A stretch of DNA of 64,000 bases from Clostridiales bacterium (GTDB lineage: Bacteria > Bacillota > Clostridia > Christensenellales > Christensenellaceae): NCBI GenBank assembly GCA_015056045.1, contig SVGZ01000001.1, positions 62,001 through 126,000 on the forward strand. Direction: 5' to 3'. The position numbers were made by a program, and so were the translations under genes. The notes under the pieces were generated by a model, which saw only the letters and a list, made by a program, of their open reading frames with translations, searched no databases and was not told the DNA's origin. Shown here piece after piece: positions 52,460 to 60,936 of this stretch (within the stretch, counting starts at the first letter, position 1; every line of letters starts with the position of its first letter).

Positions 52460-52520
52460 CCGAACAATACAGGTATTTACAGGAAAAACACCGCCAAAGT
52501 AGCGCAAAACCAAAGACTTG

Positions 52521-52529
52521 TGATACAAT
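52521..52529 (+). promoter_or_regulatory. Extended -10 element before the GTPase-NYN gene
   Basis: TGATACAAT is an extended -10 about 49 bases before the start codon. No -35 match is seen. It lies 60-100 bases from the divergent polysaccharide promoter. Confidence 0.5.
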
Positions 52530-52577
52530 ATATTGGTAAGAATTTCGCACGAAACGGAAGGTCACCGACATATATAA

Positions 52578-55214
52578 ATGAAGAAACTCGTACTTGGCAT
52601 ATTGGCGCATGTTGACGCCGGAAAAACCACATTAAGCGAAGCGATGCTTTACCGAAGCGGAAGCCTCCGCAGGCTCGGCAGAGTTGACCATGGCGATACC
52701 TTCCTCGATACGGATGCACAGGAACGTGAGCGAGGCATTACCATTTTTTCAAAACAGGCGATGCTGCAGCTCAAAGAAACAGAAGTCGCACTCCTCGATA
52801 CACCGGGGCATGTCGATTTTTCTGCGGAAATGGAGCGAACCCTGCAGGTGCTCGATGCAGCTGTACTCGTCCTCAGCGGAACAGACGGTGTGCAAGGGCA
52901 TACGCGCACGCTTTTGACGCTTCTTTCGCGATATGAGATCCCGACATTTATCTTCATTAATAAAATGGACCTCAAAGGCACGGATAAAAATGCCCTTTTG
53001 TCGCAGCTCCATGAACGTGGGAGTATTGCCTGTGTCGATTTTACTGCGGAAAAAACAGAGCGCGACGAAAATATCGCTATGGCAGATGAAGCCGCTCTGG
53101 AAGAATTTTTAACCGAAGGCAGCCTTTGCCGGGAAACGATCCGCAGGCTTATTGCCGAGCGAAAAGTTTTCCCCTGCTGGTTCGGTTCGGCTCTGCGGCT
53201 CGAAGGTGTCGATGAATTTCTGACGGAACTCGAAGATTTCGCGCCCGTTAAAAATTACGGCGAAGAATTCGGCGCAAGAGTCTTCAAAATTTCCCGCGAT
53301 AATAAAAATATGCGCCTGACATGGATGAAGATCACCGGCGGTGAGCTTTCGGCAAAATCCATGCTTTCGGGCAAAGACGGCGAAGAAACATGGGAAGAAA
53401 AGGCAGACCAGATCCGTCTTTATTCCGGGACAAAATTCACGCCGATCGAAAAAGCAGAAGCCGGTATGGTCGTTGCCGTTACGGGGCTTACCAAAACGAA
53501 ACCCGGTATGGGGCTTGGCACAGAAAAAGGCGTTACCGAAAATTACCTCGAACCTGTTCTCAATTATCGCCTGCTCTTGCCCGATGGACAGGATGCGGCA
53601 ACGGTTCTGCCGAAACTCAGACAGCTTGAAGAGGAAGATCCGCTTCTGCGCATCATCTGGAACGAAGCGATTCAGGAGATTCATGTCCGCCTCATGGGTC
53701 AGGTGCAGCTTGAAGTCTTAAAAAGAGTGATCCGCGACCGTTTTTCGATCAATGTCGAGTTTGATACAGGGCATGTTGTCTATAGGGAAACGATCGCAGC
53801 ACCTGTCATCGGCATGGGGCACTTTGAACCGCTCAGGCATTATGCCGAAGTGCATTTGCTTTTGGAACCGGGCAAACGGGGCAGCGGTTTTAAGATCGCA
53901 ACGGCACTTTCCACAGATACCCTCGAACTCAACTGGCAGAGGCTCATTTTAACGCACCTTATTGAAAGGGATCATCCGGGTGTGCTCACGGGTTCTGCCA
54001 TTACCGATATCAAGATCACGCTCGTCGCAGGGCGTGCTCACCTGAAACACACCGAAGGCGGAGATTTCCGTCAGGCGACATACCGAGCCGTCAGGCAGGG
54101 ACTCATGCAGGCAAAATCCATCCTGCTTGAACCGTATTACGATTTCATCCTCGAAGTACCGCACGCTTCCGTCGGCAGAGCCATGACAGACCTGCAGAAT
54201 ATGGGTGCAGTCGTCGAAGCGCCTGTCATGCAGAATGAGCTGTCCGTTCTTACGGGTTATGCGCCCGTTGCAGCTTTGCAGAATTACTGGCAGGAAGTCA
54301 CCGCCTATACCCGTGGTCTCGGGCAGATCTCCTATACACTCCGCGGTTATGAGCCTTGCCGCAATGCCGAAGAAATTATAAAAGAGATCGGCTATGAGGC
54401 AGAGCATGACGTGGCAAATCCGCCGGATTCTGTATTCTGTTCGCATGGCGGCGGTTTTACCGTCAAATGGAACGAAGTCAAAAACTATATGCACCTCGAC
54501 AGCGGCATTCGCTTAAACAGACCTGCCGTTTCATCCGCACCGAAACAGCCAAAACCTTTACCGCAGCGGACAACTGCCGAACAGGATAAGGAGCTGATGG
54601 CGATCTTTGAGCGCACATACGGCAAAATTCAGCGCAGAGATTTTGGCCCGAGGCGTGATCCGGCGCTTTCGGACAGAAAGACAAGAGTAGAGATCATCGA
54701 ACGCGAACCGCAAAAAGAATATCTTTTGGTAGATGGCTACAACATCATTTTCGCATGGGATGAATTAAAAGCGCTTTCGCAGCTCGATCTTGCAGCGGCA
54801 AGAAATATGCTCGAAGATATTCTGGTCAATTACCGCGCCTATCATCAGTGCGAGGTCATCCTCGTTTTCGATGCTTACCGCGTAAAGGGGAACCCCGGTT
54901 CCGTCGAAAAACGCAACGGCATCAGCGTTGTTTACACAAAGGAAGCGGAAATCGCCGACGTTTACATCGAAAAAACGGCGATGAAGCTCGAAAAAGGAAA
55001 CAAAGTCCGTGTTGCGACTTCGGACAGGCTCGAACAGATGATCATCATCGGCCATGGGGCAATGCGCTTATCCGCAGATGCTTTCCGCAAAGAAATGGAA
55101 GACACACAGGTGGAAATTTCCCGCATGATCGAGCAGTACAACAGCACGCACAAAAATACGCACCGCCTGATGAATACCGCACGCATCACGAGGAAAAACG
55201 AGGAAGAAACATGA
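52578..55214 (+). CDS. TetM/EF-G-like translational GTPase fused to NYN (YacP/Rae1-like) domain
   Basis: The 878-residue protein has a full ribosome-protection-type GTPase (about 1-640): G1 AHVDAGKTT, switch region ERGITI, G3 DTPGH, G4 NKMD, then domains II-V including PHASVGRAMTDLQNMGA and HGGGFTVKW near the end. After a basic linker a PIN-like NYN domain (about 712-860) begins with YLLVDGYNIIFAWDEL and carries further acidic motifs ILVFDAY, EIADVYIEK and ATSDRLEQ, as in YacP/Rae1, an endoribonuclease working in the ribosomal A site. TetM also enters the A site, so the fusion suggests ribosome-linked mRNA cleavage or rescue. It is not evidence of tetracycline resistance. The GGAAGG upstream is 15 bases from the ATG, unusually far. 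Confidence 0.88.
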   Translation: MKKLVLGILAHVDAGKTTLSEAMLYRSGSLRRLGRVDHGDTFLDTDAQERERGITIFSKQAMLQLKETEVALLDTPGHVDFSAEMERTLQVLDAAVLVLSGTDGVQGHTRTLLTLLSRYEIPTFIFINKMDLKGTDKNALLSQLHERGSIACVDFTAEKTERDENIAMADEAALEEFLTEGSLCRETIRRLIAERKVFPCWFGSALRLEGVDEFLTELEDFAPVKNYGEEFGARVFKISRDNKNMRLTWMKITGGELSAKSMLSGKDGEETWEEKADQIRLYSGTKFTPIEKAEAGMVVAVTGLTKTKPGMGLGTEKGVTENYLEPVLNYRLLLPDGQDAATVLPKLRQLEEEDPLLRIIWNEAIQEIHVRLMGQVQLEVLKRVIRDRFSINVEFDTGHVVYRETIAAPVIGMGHFEPLRHYAEVHLLLEPGKRGSGFKIATALSTDTLELNWQRLILTHLIERDHPGVLTGSAITDIKITLVAGRAHLKHTEGGDFRQATYRAVRQGLMQAKSILLEPYYDFILEVPHASVGRAMTDLQNMGAVVEAPVMQNELSVLTGYAPVAALQNYWQEVTAYTRGLGQISYTLRGYEPCRNAEEIIKEIGYEAEHDVANPPDSVFCSHGGGFTVKWNEVKNYMHLDSGIRLNRPAVSSAPKQPKPLPQRTTAEQDKELMAIFERTYGKIQRRDFGPRRDPALSDRKTRVEIIEREPQKEYLLVDGYNIIFAWDELKALSQLDLAAARNMLEDILVNYRAYHQCEVILVFDAYRVKGNPGSVEKRNGISVVYTKEAEIADVYIEKTAMKLEKGNKVRVATSDRLEQMIIIGHGAMRLSADAFRKEMEDTQVEISRMIEQYNSTHKNTHRLMNTARITRKNEEET

Positions 55215-55882
55215 AAAAGATCGCCGAAGGACACTCTGCAGATATTTACCTGACGGAAGAAGGCGAGATCTTAAAACTTTTTCCGCGCGGATTCCCGAAA
55301 GACTATGTCGAATTTGAATATCGCAATGCCAAGGCACTTGATGCAATGGCTTTGCCCGTACCGCAGGCGAAAAGGATCGTCATGGTCGATGAATCTCCGT
55401 TTGAATCGCTCGATGTCTGCATGATGCCCTATTATATCCGCAGGGGCATCCTCTATGAATATATCGAAGGTGAAACGATGCACAAAAACGATCTTGTGAT
55501 GGTCTGCGCTCTGCAAAAGGAATTTCTCAGCAAAAAAGCGCCCGAGCTCATGGATTATCGGGAATTCCTCCGCACGCTTGTGCAAGAAAAAGCCGATCCT
55601 TCGCTTTTGGAAAAGATCAATGCTTTGCCGGATGGAGATGCGCTTCTGCACGGAGATTTTCACCCGGGGAACATTATCATCAAAAAAGACGGGAATCCTG
55701 TCGTGATCGATTTTATGAATGTTTGCCGAGGCGATGCGCTTTTTGATATTGCAAGAACGTATTTTCTCCTTTCGGAGGAAGATGAAGCTTTTGCGGGAGC
55801 CTATCTTTTGGAAATGGGAACGGAAAAGGAAGAGTTAGCACCGTTTTTGGATGTTATTGGAAAAGTTAGAGAATTTGAATAA
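55211..55882 (+). CDS. Aminoglycoside-phosphotransferase-like kinase
   Basis: The 223-residue protein has the APH/choline-kinase catalytic loop LLHGDFHPGNIII with Brenner Asp and Asn, followed by PVVIDFMNVCRGDALFDIART, the metal-binding segment. It begins GHSADIYLTEEGEILKLF, a shortened ATP-binding lobe. It overlaps the GTPase-NYN gene by four bases (ATGA) and so is co-translated. The substrate is unknown; homologues in anaerobes are often small-molecule or sugar kinases rather than resistance enzymes. A terminator follows. Confidence 0.85.
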   Translation: MKKIAEGHSADIYLTEEGEILKLFPRGFPKDYVEFEYRNAKALDAMALPVPQAKRIVMVDESPFESLDVCMMPYYIRRGILYEYIEGETMHKNDLVMVCALQKEFLSKKAPELMDYREFLRTLVQEKADPSLLEKINALPDGDALLHGDFHPGNIIIKKDGNPVVIDFMNVCRGDALFDIARTYFLLSEEDEAFAGAYLLEMGTEKEELAPFLDVIGKVREFE

Positions 55883-55888
55883 AGAAAA

Positions 55889-55920
55889 AGACCTTATCTT
55901 TGAATAAGGTCTCTTGTTTT
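55889..55920. terminator. Bidirectional terminator between kinase and methyltransferase genes
   Basis: AGACCTTAT (55889-55897) pairs perfectly with ATAAGGTCT (55904-55912), with T residues downstream on the plus strand and an A-rich stretch upstream that reads as T on the minus strand. Confidence 0.85.
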
Positions 55921-55922
55921 TA

Positions 55923-56690
55923 TTATTTTATTTTTATTGCTTTTGTCGCTATAGAAGAATTGATATAAGCATCCAGTGCTGTTCCGCCAATATCTTCATA
56001 AAAACCGATAATGGCAAAACCTGCCTCGATCTGCCCCTGTATTTGTTCTTCTAATGTATGACTCCAGATATAGCCGCCGCTTTCAACGATTCTCTTCACT
56101 TCGGGGTCATCCATATGGTCAACATCTGCATAAGGAACTTTATTTTTTACCGAAAGAATGCCTTTTTCCAACTTTCCGGCATCGAAAATATATTCGATCG
56201 GGTTCCCAAAGCCGGAAAGCAGCAAACCGCCTTTCTTCAGAACACGCCCGCATTCGCGCCAGACAGGCAAAATATCATCAATATAACCATTTGACCATGG
56301 ATGGATAATCAGGTCAAAAGTTTCATCCGCAAAATCAGAAAGATCCTGCATATTTCCCTGAACAGTTCTGATTTTAAGGCCATCTCTTTCGGCAACAAAA
56401 GAATCTTTCCCAAGCTGTACAGGGCTGTTATCAAAAACCGTAACCTCTGCACCGACTGCCGCCATGATCGGACCTTGCTGTCCGCCGCCGCTTGCCAGAC
56501 ATAAAACTTTTTTATCTTTTAAGTTTTCGGGAAACCAATCTGCCGGGACAGATTTTGTCGGTGTAAGCAAAATACTCCATAAACCGTTTTTTGCGGCTTC
56601 TACCGTTTCTTTTGTTACCGGTATAGACCAAATATCATCATTTTCGGAACGTTCATCCCAAATTTTTCTGTTTTCATCAATAAATTCCAT
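55923..56690 (-). CDS. Class I SAM-dependent methyltransferase
   Basis: The 255-residue protein has motif I VLCLASGGGQQGPIMAAVGA (about 65-84), the acidic end of strand 2 in VTVFDNSP, and DLIIHPWSNGYI as motif IV. This GGGQQ-type motif I belongs to a group of small-molecule methyltransferases common in Firmicutes. Substrate unknown. It starts two bases after the SDR gene stop, so the two form an operon. Confidence 0.88.
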   Translation of the reverse strand: MEFIDENRKIWDERSENDDIWSIPVTKETVEAAKNGLWSILLTPTKSVPADWFPENLKDKKVLCLASGGGQQGPIMAAVGAEVTVFDNSPVQLGKDSFVAERDGLKIRTVQGNMQDLSDFADETFDLIIHPWSNGYIDDILPVWRECGRVLKKGGLLLSGFGNPIEYIFDAGKLEKGILSVKNKVPYADVDHMDDPEVKRIVESGGYIWSHTLEEQIQGQIEAGFAIIGFYEDIGGTALDAYINSSIATKAIKIK

Positions 56691-56692
56691 TT

Positions 56693-57403
56693 TTATTCTT
56701 CCAATTTCCAGCCATGATCGTTGTGATAGATCATCAGCTTTGTCATGCCGCCGTCAACACAGATGTTTTCGCCTGTGATGAAGCCCGCTTTTTCCGAGGC
56801 AAGGAACAAAACGGCGTTGGCAATATCCATCGGGTCACCGACTCTGCCGGCAGGATGCTGACTTGCATCGGGTCCTTCATAATTGATGAAATCCGTATCG
56901 ATCCAACCCGGTGAAACGGAATTGACGCGCACTTTTCCCGATAAACTGACCGCAAGCGAGTGTGTCAATGCCGCAATACCGCCTTTTGCCGCTGTGTAGC
57001 TTTCGCTTTCGGGCTGACTCATGCGGTCACGGCTCGAGCTGATGTTGACGATCGAAGCGTTTTTGCCAAAATACGGCAGGAAAAGTTTTGCCAGCATAAA
57101 AGGTGCGGCAACACCGACCTTCTGCGCATAGAGAAATTCCTCATAGCTGCATGCGGAAATGCCCTTGAAAATGGGTTTTGCATTGTTGACGAGAATGTCC
57201 ACACGGCCATAATCGGCAATGACTTTTTCCGCAAAGGCACGAAGAACGCTTTCCTCCGCAATGTCGCCCGTAAAATAGGCATTTTCCTTGATATCAATCG
57301 TGCAGACTTTTGCGTCCGCTTTTTCAAATTCTTCCGCTATGCATTTGCCGATGCCCTGCGCAGCGCCTGTAACGACGACGATCTTATCCCGAAAATTCAT
57401 CAT
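56693..57403 (-). CDS. SDR family NAD(P)-dependent oxidoreductase
   Basis: The 236-residue short-chain dehydrogenase has the cofactor motif VVTGAAQGIGK, NNAKP in place of the usual NNAG, catalytic Ser in NISSSRDR, and Y-x-x-x-K in ESYTAAKGG, followed by VNSVSPGWIDT. It resembles glucose-1-dehydrogenase-like and 3-oxoacyl-ACP-reductase-like SDRs; substrate unknown. GGAGG precedes the paired ATGs. It is the first gene of a two-gene operon with the methyltransferase. Confidence 0.9.
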   Translation of the reverse strand: MMNFRDKIVVVTGAAQGIGKCIAEEFEKADAKVCTIDIKENAYFTGDIAEESVLRAFAEKVIADYGRVDILVNNAKPIFKGISACSYEEFLYAQKVGVAAPFMLAKLFLPYFGKNASIVNISSSRDRMSQPESESYTAAKGGIAALTHSLAVSLSGKVRVNSVSPGWIDTDFINYEGPDASQHPAGRVGDPMDIANAVLFLASEKAGFITGENICVDGGMTKLMIYHNDHGWKLEE

Positions 57404-57542
57404 TCATCCTCCGTAGCAAAACGGCATTCCTACCGTGTCTTTTTCTTGTTTCAATCGCATAAAACCCTGTCTGATACCAAAAATTATGGCAAAACAGCCC
57501 TTTGAAGTCAAGAAAAACCTTTTCAGACAAGGCCGCGGTATA

Positions 57543-57548
57543 TATAAT
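57543..57548 (+). promoter_or_regulatory. -10 element before the QueG-like gene
   Basis: A perfect TATAAT, with a weak TTTTCA 17 bases upstream. It stands 38 bases before the likely start codon. Confidence 0.5.
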
Positions 57549-57580
57549 AAAAGAAAATATCCTTGCAGGAGGTCATGCTT

Positions 57581-58255
57581 TTGACAGAAGAATTCCGCAG
57601 TTATTTAAAGAAAAACGGCGCCGACCTCGTCGGTTTTGGTGATGTTTCCGGGCTTGCCCCGGGCGGCTATCAGCGCGCCGTCGTTATGGCCATCGCACTT
57701 CCAAAAGAGATCGTCCGCAGGATCCCACAAGGCCCCACGCAGGAATATATCCATGCCTATCAGGATATCAACCGCAGGCTCGACGAATTAGCAGATCTTG
57801 CCGCGGCATACCTTTCGAAAAAAGGCTTCCGCAGTATGCCCCTCACAAAAGAAAACTGCCCCTGGGACAGGGAAAGCATGTCCACAGCCTTCCCCTATAA
57901 AACCTCTGCCACAAGAGCAGGGCTTGGCTGGATCGGCAAGTGCGCGCTCCTTGTTACAAAAGAGTTCGGCTCGGCGATCCGCATGAGCGTCGCTCTGACG
58001 GATGCGCCCCTTCAAACGGCGGAACCTATCGATAGATCTCTCTGCGGCAGCTGTGAAAAATGTATGGATGCCTGCCCGGGAAAGGCGATCAAAGGAACGG
58101 CATGGTATGCAGGGCTCCCTCGTACGGAGCTCGTCGATATCTCTTCCTGTGACCGCGCCGCACGCGATATCGCCGAAGAAAAACTCGGTTACCGAACTAC
58201 CATGTGCGGCAAATGCTTTGCGGCTTGTCCCTATACACAGCGTTATCTGAAATAA
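57581..58255 (+). CDS. QueG-like 4Fe-4S ferredoxin-domain protein
   Basis: The protein of about 224 residues resembles the iron-sulfur reductase part of epoxyqueuosine reductase. It has the central TSATRAGLGWIGKCALLVTK segment, a ferredoxin cluster CGSCEKCMDACPGKAIKG and a second Cys group CGKCFAACPYTQRYLK. It is shorter than QueG (about 310-380 residues) and lacks the C-terminal HEAT repeats, so a function other than queuosine synthesis is possible. The start is probably TTG 57581, eight bases after AGGAGG; the ATG at 57575 is only two bases from it. Confidence 0.82.
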   Translation: MTEEFRSYLKKNGADLVGFGDVSGLAPGGYQRAVVMAIALPKEIVRRIPQGPTQEYIHAYQDINRRLDELADLAAAYLSKKGFRSMPLTKENCPWDRESMSTAFPYKTSATRAGLGWIGKCALLVTKEFGSAIRMSVALTDAPLQTAEPIDRSLCGSCEKCMDACPGKAIKGTAWYAGLPRTELVDISSCDRAARDIAEEKLGYRTTMCGKCFAACPYTQRYLK

Positions 58256-58260
58256 AAAAA

Positions 58261-58287
58261 GCCTGCGTATGAAAACGCAGGTTTTTC
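58261..58287. terminator. Bidirectional terminator
   Basis: CCTGCGT (58262-58268) and ACGCAGG (58275-58281) form a stem with T residues on both outer sides. It separates the QueG-like gene and the converging lipoprotein gene. Confidence 0.85.
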
Positions 58288-58289
58288 TA

Positions 58290-59081
58290 TTATTCCCAGA
58301 ATTCGATCCATTCTTCCTCTAAAACCGGCTCACCGCTGATCAGGCAATAGCGCGTATAGGCTGTTGCGACACCTGCCATGTGCGTATATTCGGAATAGAG
58401 ATAGTGGCTCGAGATCAGATCGTAATGATCTTCGTGCAGTTCATAGCTGACATAAGAAACGGGATCGGACATGACCGCTGTGTTTGCCAAGCCTTCAAAA
58501 GTATTGTCAATGACGCCGCTGAAACCTACGCCGTTTTCCGTTTCCACGCTGACAGTTTTTGCATCATCCGCAATGCTGCCCGTATAAGACGGATGCGGCA
58601 TTTCTTCCAATGTTTTTGTGTAGCTGCTGCCATCCCAAGTGTAAATGGCAGCCGTTCTCGAACCAGCACCGCCCTGCATACCTGTATATAGAGAGAAGAC
58701 AAAGGAAACCTCGCCATCGCCAAGGTCAATGCCGATCAGCTCGCCATAGGGCATGATATAGGGAACATCGTGGCTGATGGTTCCTCTTGCCGTCATTTCG
58801 AGCGTAACATTGACATCAAAATCATCATCCTGCGTGCAGGTGATCCTGTCTTCCTTGCCGTCAAAATCGACATCCTGTTTATAGTCCATATCATCTTCGA
58901 GCTCGATAACAAAAGGCTCGAAAGGAACTTTTACCGTCGATTCCGGTGTCGGCTCAGGCGTTGGTTCGGGTGTTGGTTCTATCGTAGCTATGGGCGTTTC
59001 TTTTTCTGTTTTTGCACAGCCGCAGAAAGCCATTGCCAAGACCAGAAGGAGCAGAATTGTTTTTTTGAAAAATTTCATCAT
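58290..59081 (-). CDS. Lipoprotein with Pro/Glu linker and VCBS/FG-GAP-like calcium motif
   Basis: The start is taken at one of two adjacent ATGs (59081 or 59078), because the signal peptide MKFFKKTILLLLVLAMAFCG begins there; the longer frame adds 26 charged residues. A cysteine-type lipobox is followed by a PTPEPTPEPT linker and a domain opening QDVDFDGKEDRITC, a calcium-loop pattern as in FG-GAP/VCBS repeats. About 264 residues. No enzyme motif is seen. It is a single gene between two terminators. Confidence 0.78.
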   Translation of the reverse strand: MMKFFKKTILLLLVLAMAFCGCAKTEKETPIATIEPTPEPTPEPTPESTVKVPFEPFVIELEDDMDYKQDVDFDGKEDRITCTQDDDFDVNVTLEMTARGTISHDVPYIMPYGELIGIDLGDGEVSFVFSLYTGMQGGAGSRTAAIYTWDGSSYTKTLEEMPHPSYTGSIADDAKTVSVETENGVGFSGVIDNTFEGLANTAVMSDPVSYVSYELHEDHYDLISSHYLYSEYTHMAGVATAYTRYCLISGEPVLEEEWIEFWE

Positions 59082-59266
59082 CTTCACCGTTGTTTCTATA
59101 TTTGGAAAAAATTTTTCCCTGTCTTTCCTTATTATCTTGCATATCAGATGATTTCGCAAGAAGAATTTGCTCTATACAAGAACAAATGCAAGCCCATTTT
59201 ATATACCACAATATATTGTATGCTCTTTTGCTTTTCATTTAAAAAAATGATACTTTGTGTTTTTTA

Positions 59267-59295
59267 TTGCAAAGACCTTGTATCTATGATAGAAT
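59267..59295 (+). promoter_or_regulatory. Promoter of the second DASS transporter gene
   Basis: TTGCAA (59267-59272), 17-base spacer and TAGAAT (59290-59295) with TG before the -10. A leader of about 40 bases follows, with AAAGGA before the start. Confidence 0.75.
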
Positions 59296-59343
59296 TTAAA
59301 AGATGTAATTTGGTAAAATAATTTTATTAAAGGACCATATATA

Positions 59344-60762
59344 ATGAAGAAAAATCTGAAACCAATCATTGTCATTGCGCTTGTGGCAGTGCTCATCGTC
59401 TTTTCCGTATTGCAGCTGAGCGCTTTGCCCGAAGCACCCGCAGAGACCGCTTTCGAAACAGCGGAGCTCTATGAAGAGGCTCTTGGCGCACACAATGCAG
59501 TCGTCAAGGATACGCACGCAAAGATCACGATCGGTCTGCTCCTCGTTGCAGCGGTCAGCTTTGCGCTTGAAGCTTTCCCGATCGCCGGAACAGCTATGTT
59601 TTTGCCCATCTTCCTCGGGCTGACAGGCGTTCTTTCCTTTAAGGAAGCCTTCGCAGGCTTTGCCGATTCGACGGTCATCCTCTTTGCGGCAATGTTCGTT
59701 CTTGGCGCAGCGCTTTTCCAGACAGGCCTTGCAAGAAAGATCGGTCTTTTCGTTGTCAAGCTTTTCTCCGGCTCCGAAACAAAGCTCATGGTCGGCGTTA
59801 TGGTTTTGACCGCATGCATGGCTGCTTTCCTTTCCAACACGGGAACGGTTGCGATCCTTTTGCCGATCGTTATGGAAATTGCCGATTCTCAGGGCTGGAG
59901 CCGTGCAAAGCTCCTTCTGCCCATGGCGTATATTTCCTCTGCCGCAGGAACCTGCACCATGACGGGTACTCCGCCGAACCTTACGGTCAATGCCGTTCTT
60001 TCGAACTACGGCTTTGAAACGCTTGGCTTCTTTGATTATGCATGGTATGGCATCCCGATGACCATTGTTGCGATCATCTATCTTTCCACCATCGGCAAAA
60101 AGCTCATCCCCAACAGAGGTGCTGTTGAAGCTCCCGCTGCATCCGCTGCAGATGAAAAAGTTTACGATAAGAAAAAACAGATCATTGCCGGCAGCACACT
60201 CGTTGTTGTCGTTATCATGATGGTCTGGGGCATTGCAGATCTTGCCATCGTTGCCTCTGCAGGCGCACTCCTTTGCGTCTTAACAGGCTGCCTTAACGAA
60301 AAACAGGCTTATCAGGCGATCGACTGGTCGACGATCTTCCTCTTTGCCGGTGCACTTTCCCTCGCAAACGCTATGGCAACAACAGGTGCAGGCTCCATGA
60401 TCGCAAATATCTGCGTCAACCTCATGGGCGGCAATCCGAGCCCGTATCTTGTTCTGACGGTACTCTTCTTCGTTACGGATATTTTAACGGAGTTCATGTC
60501 CAACACAGCATCGGCTGCACTCCTTTGCCCGATCGGTCTTGAAATTGCAGCGATCCTCAATGTTTCGCCGATCGCTATCGTTCTTTCCATCGGCTTTGCA
60601 GCTTCCGCAGCATATATCACGCCGATCTCCACACCGCCGAACACACTCGTCTGGAAACCGGCAAACCTCAGGTTCACAGACTATACAAAGGTCGGTGCAC
60701 CGCTGTTCTTCCTTGCTTATATCGTTGCGGTTCTCATTGTTCCGCTCGTATGGCCCTTCTAA
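59344..60762 (+). CDS. DASS/SLC13 family anion transporter, paralogue of the 8039-9457 gene
   Basis: This protein has 472 residues, exactly like its paralogue, and is very similar along the whole length. It has the same SNTGTVAILLPI and SNTASAALLCPIG motifs. The main differences are in the first loop, in the middle cytoplasmic loop (about 260-280) and near the C-terminus (VWKPANLRFTDY against VYGPGNLKFTDY). It stands before the kdgK-uxaC-uxaB operon but has its own promoter and terminator. Import of an organic acid is likely; hexuronate is possible from context but is not a usual DASS substrate. Confidence 0.88.
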   Translation: MKKNLKPIIVIALVAVLIVFSVLQLSALPEAPAETAFETAELYEEALGAHNAVVKDTHAKITIGLLLVAAVSFALEAFPIAGTAMFLPIFLGLTGVLSFKEAFAGFADSTVILFAAMFVLGAALFQTGLARKIGLFVVKLFSGSETKLMVGVMVLTACMAAFLSNTGTVAILLPIVMEIADSQGWSRAKLLLPMAYISSAAGTCTMTGTPPNLTVNAVLSNYGFETLGFFDYAWYGIPMTIVAIIYLSTIGKKLIPNRGAVEAPAASAADEKVYDKKKQIIAGSTLVVVVIMMVWGIADLAIVASAGALLCVLTGCLNEKQAYQAIDWSTIFLFAGALSLANAMATTGAGSMIANICVNLMGGNPSPYLVLTVLFFVTDILTEFMSNTASAALLCPIGLEIAAILNVSPIAIVLSIGFAASAAYITPISTPPNTLVWKPANLRFTDYTKVGAPLFFLAYIVAVLIVPLVWPF

Positions 60763-60774
60763 AAAACAAAAATC

Positions 60775-60804
60775 ACGGTTCTGCATTTGCGGAGCCGTTT
60801 TTTT
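60775..60804 (+). terminator. Terminator of the second DASS gene
   Basis: CGGTTCTGC and GCGGAGCCG form a nine-base stem with two G-T pairs and a short loop, followed by seven T residues. Confidence 0.82.
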
Positions 60805-60836
60805 ATGAAAAAATAAGAGATTTCAGCAAGCATTTT

Positions 60837-60865
60837 TTGCGCAGAAGCCGCTTCTATGGTATGAT
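60837..60865 (+). promoter_or_regulatory. Promoter of the kdgK-uxaC-uxaB operon with operator-like dyad
   Basis: TTGCGC (60837-60842), 17-base spacer and TATGAT (60860-60865). The spacer contains the perfect 13-base dyad AGAAGCCGCTTCT (60843-60855), the place where a repressor would block RNA polymerase. Confidence 0.7.
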
Positions 60866-60936
60866 AAAGTTATAAACAATTTTGGAAATCATCCGCAAAA
60901 AGCGGCAGGCAAACACCCATTCAAAGGAGAAAAAAC

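Noticed and set aside
54848-55210. Longer upstream start for the APH-like kinase
   Set aside because: The extension is an out-of-frame reading of the NYN domain; the ATG at 55211 overlaps the upstream stop and begins the homology.
52578-55214. Tetracycline-resistance gene
   Set aside because: The NYN fusion, chromosomal context and moderate similarity in key motifs point to a housekeeping or rescue factor; resistance cannot be read from sequence.
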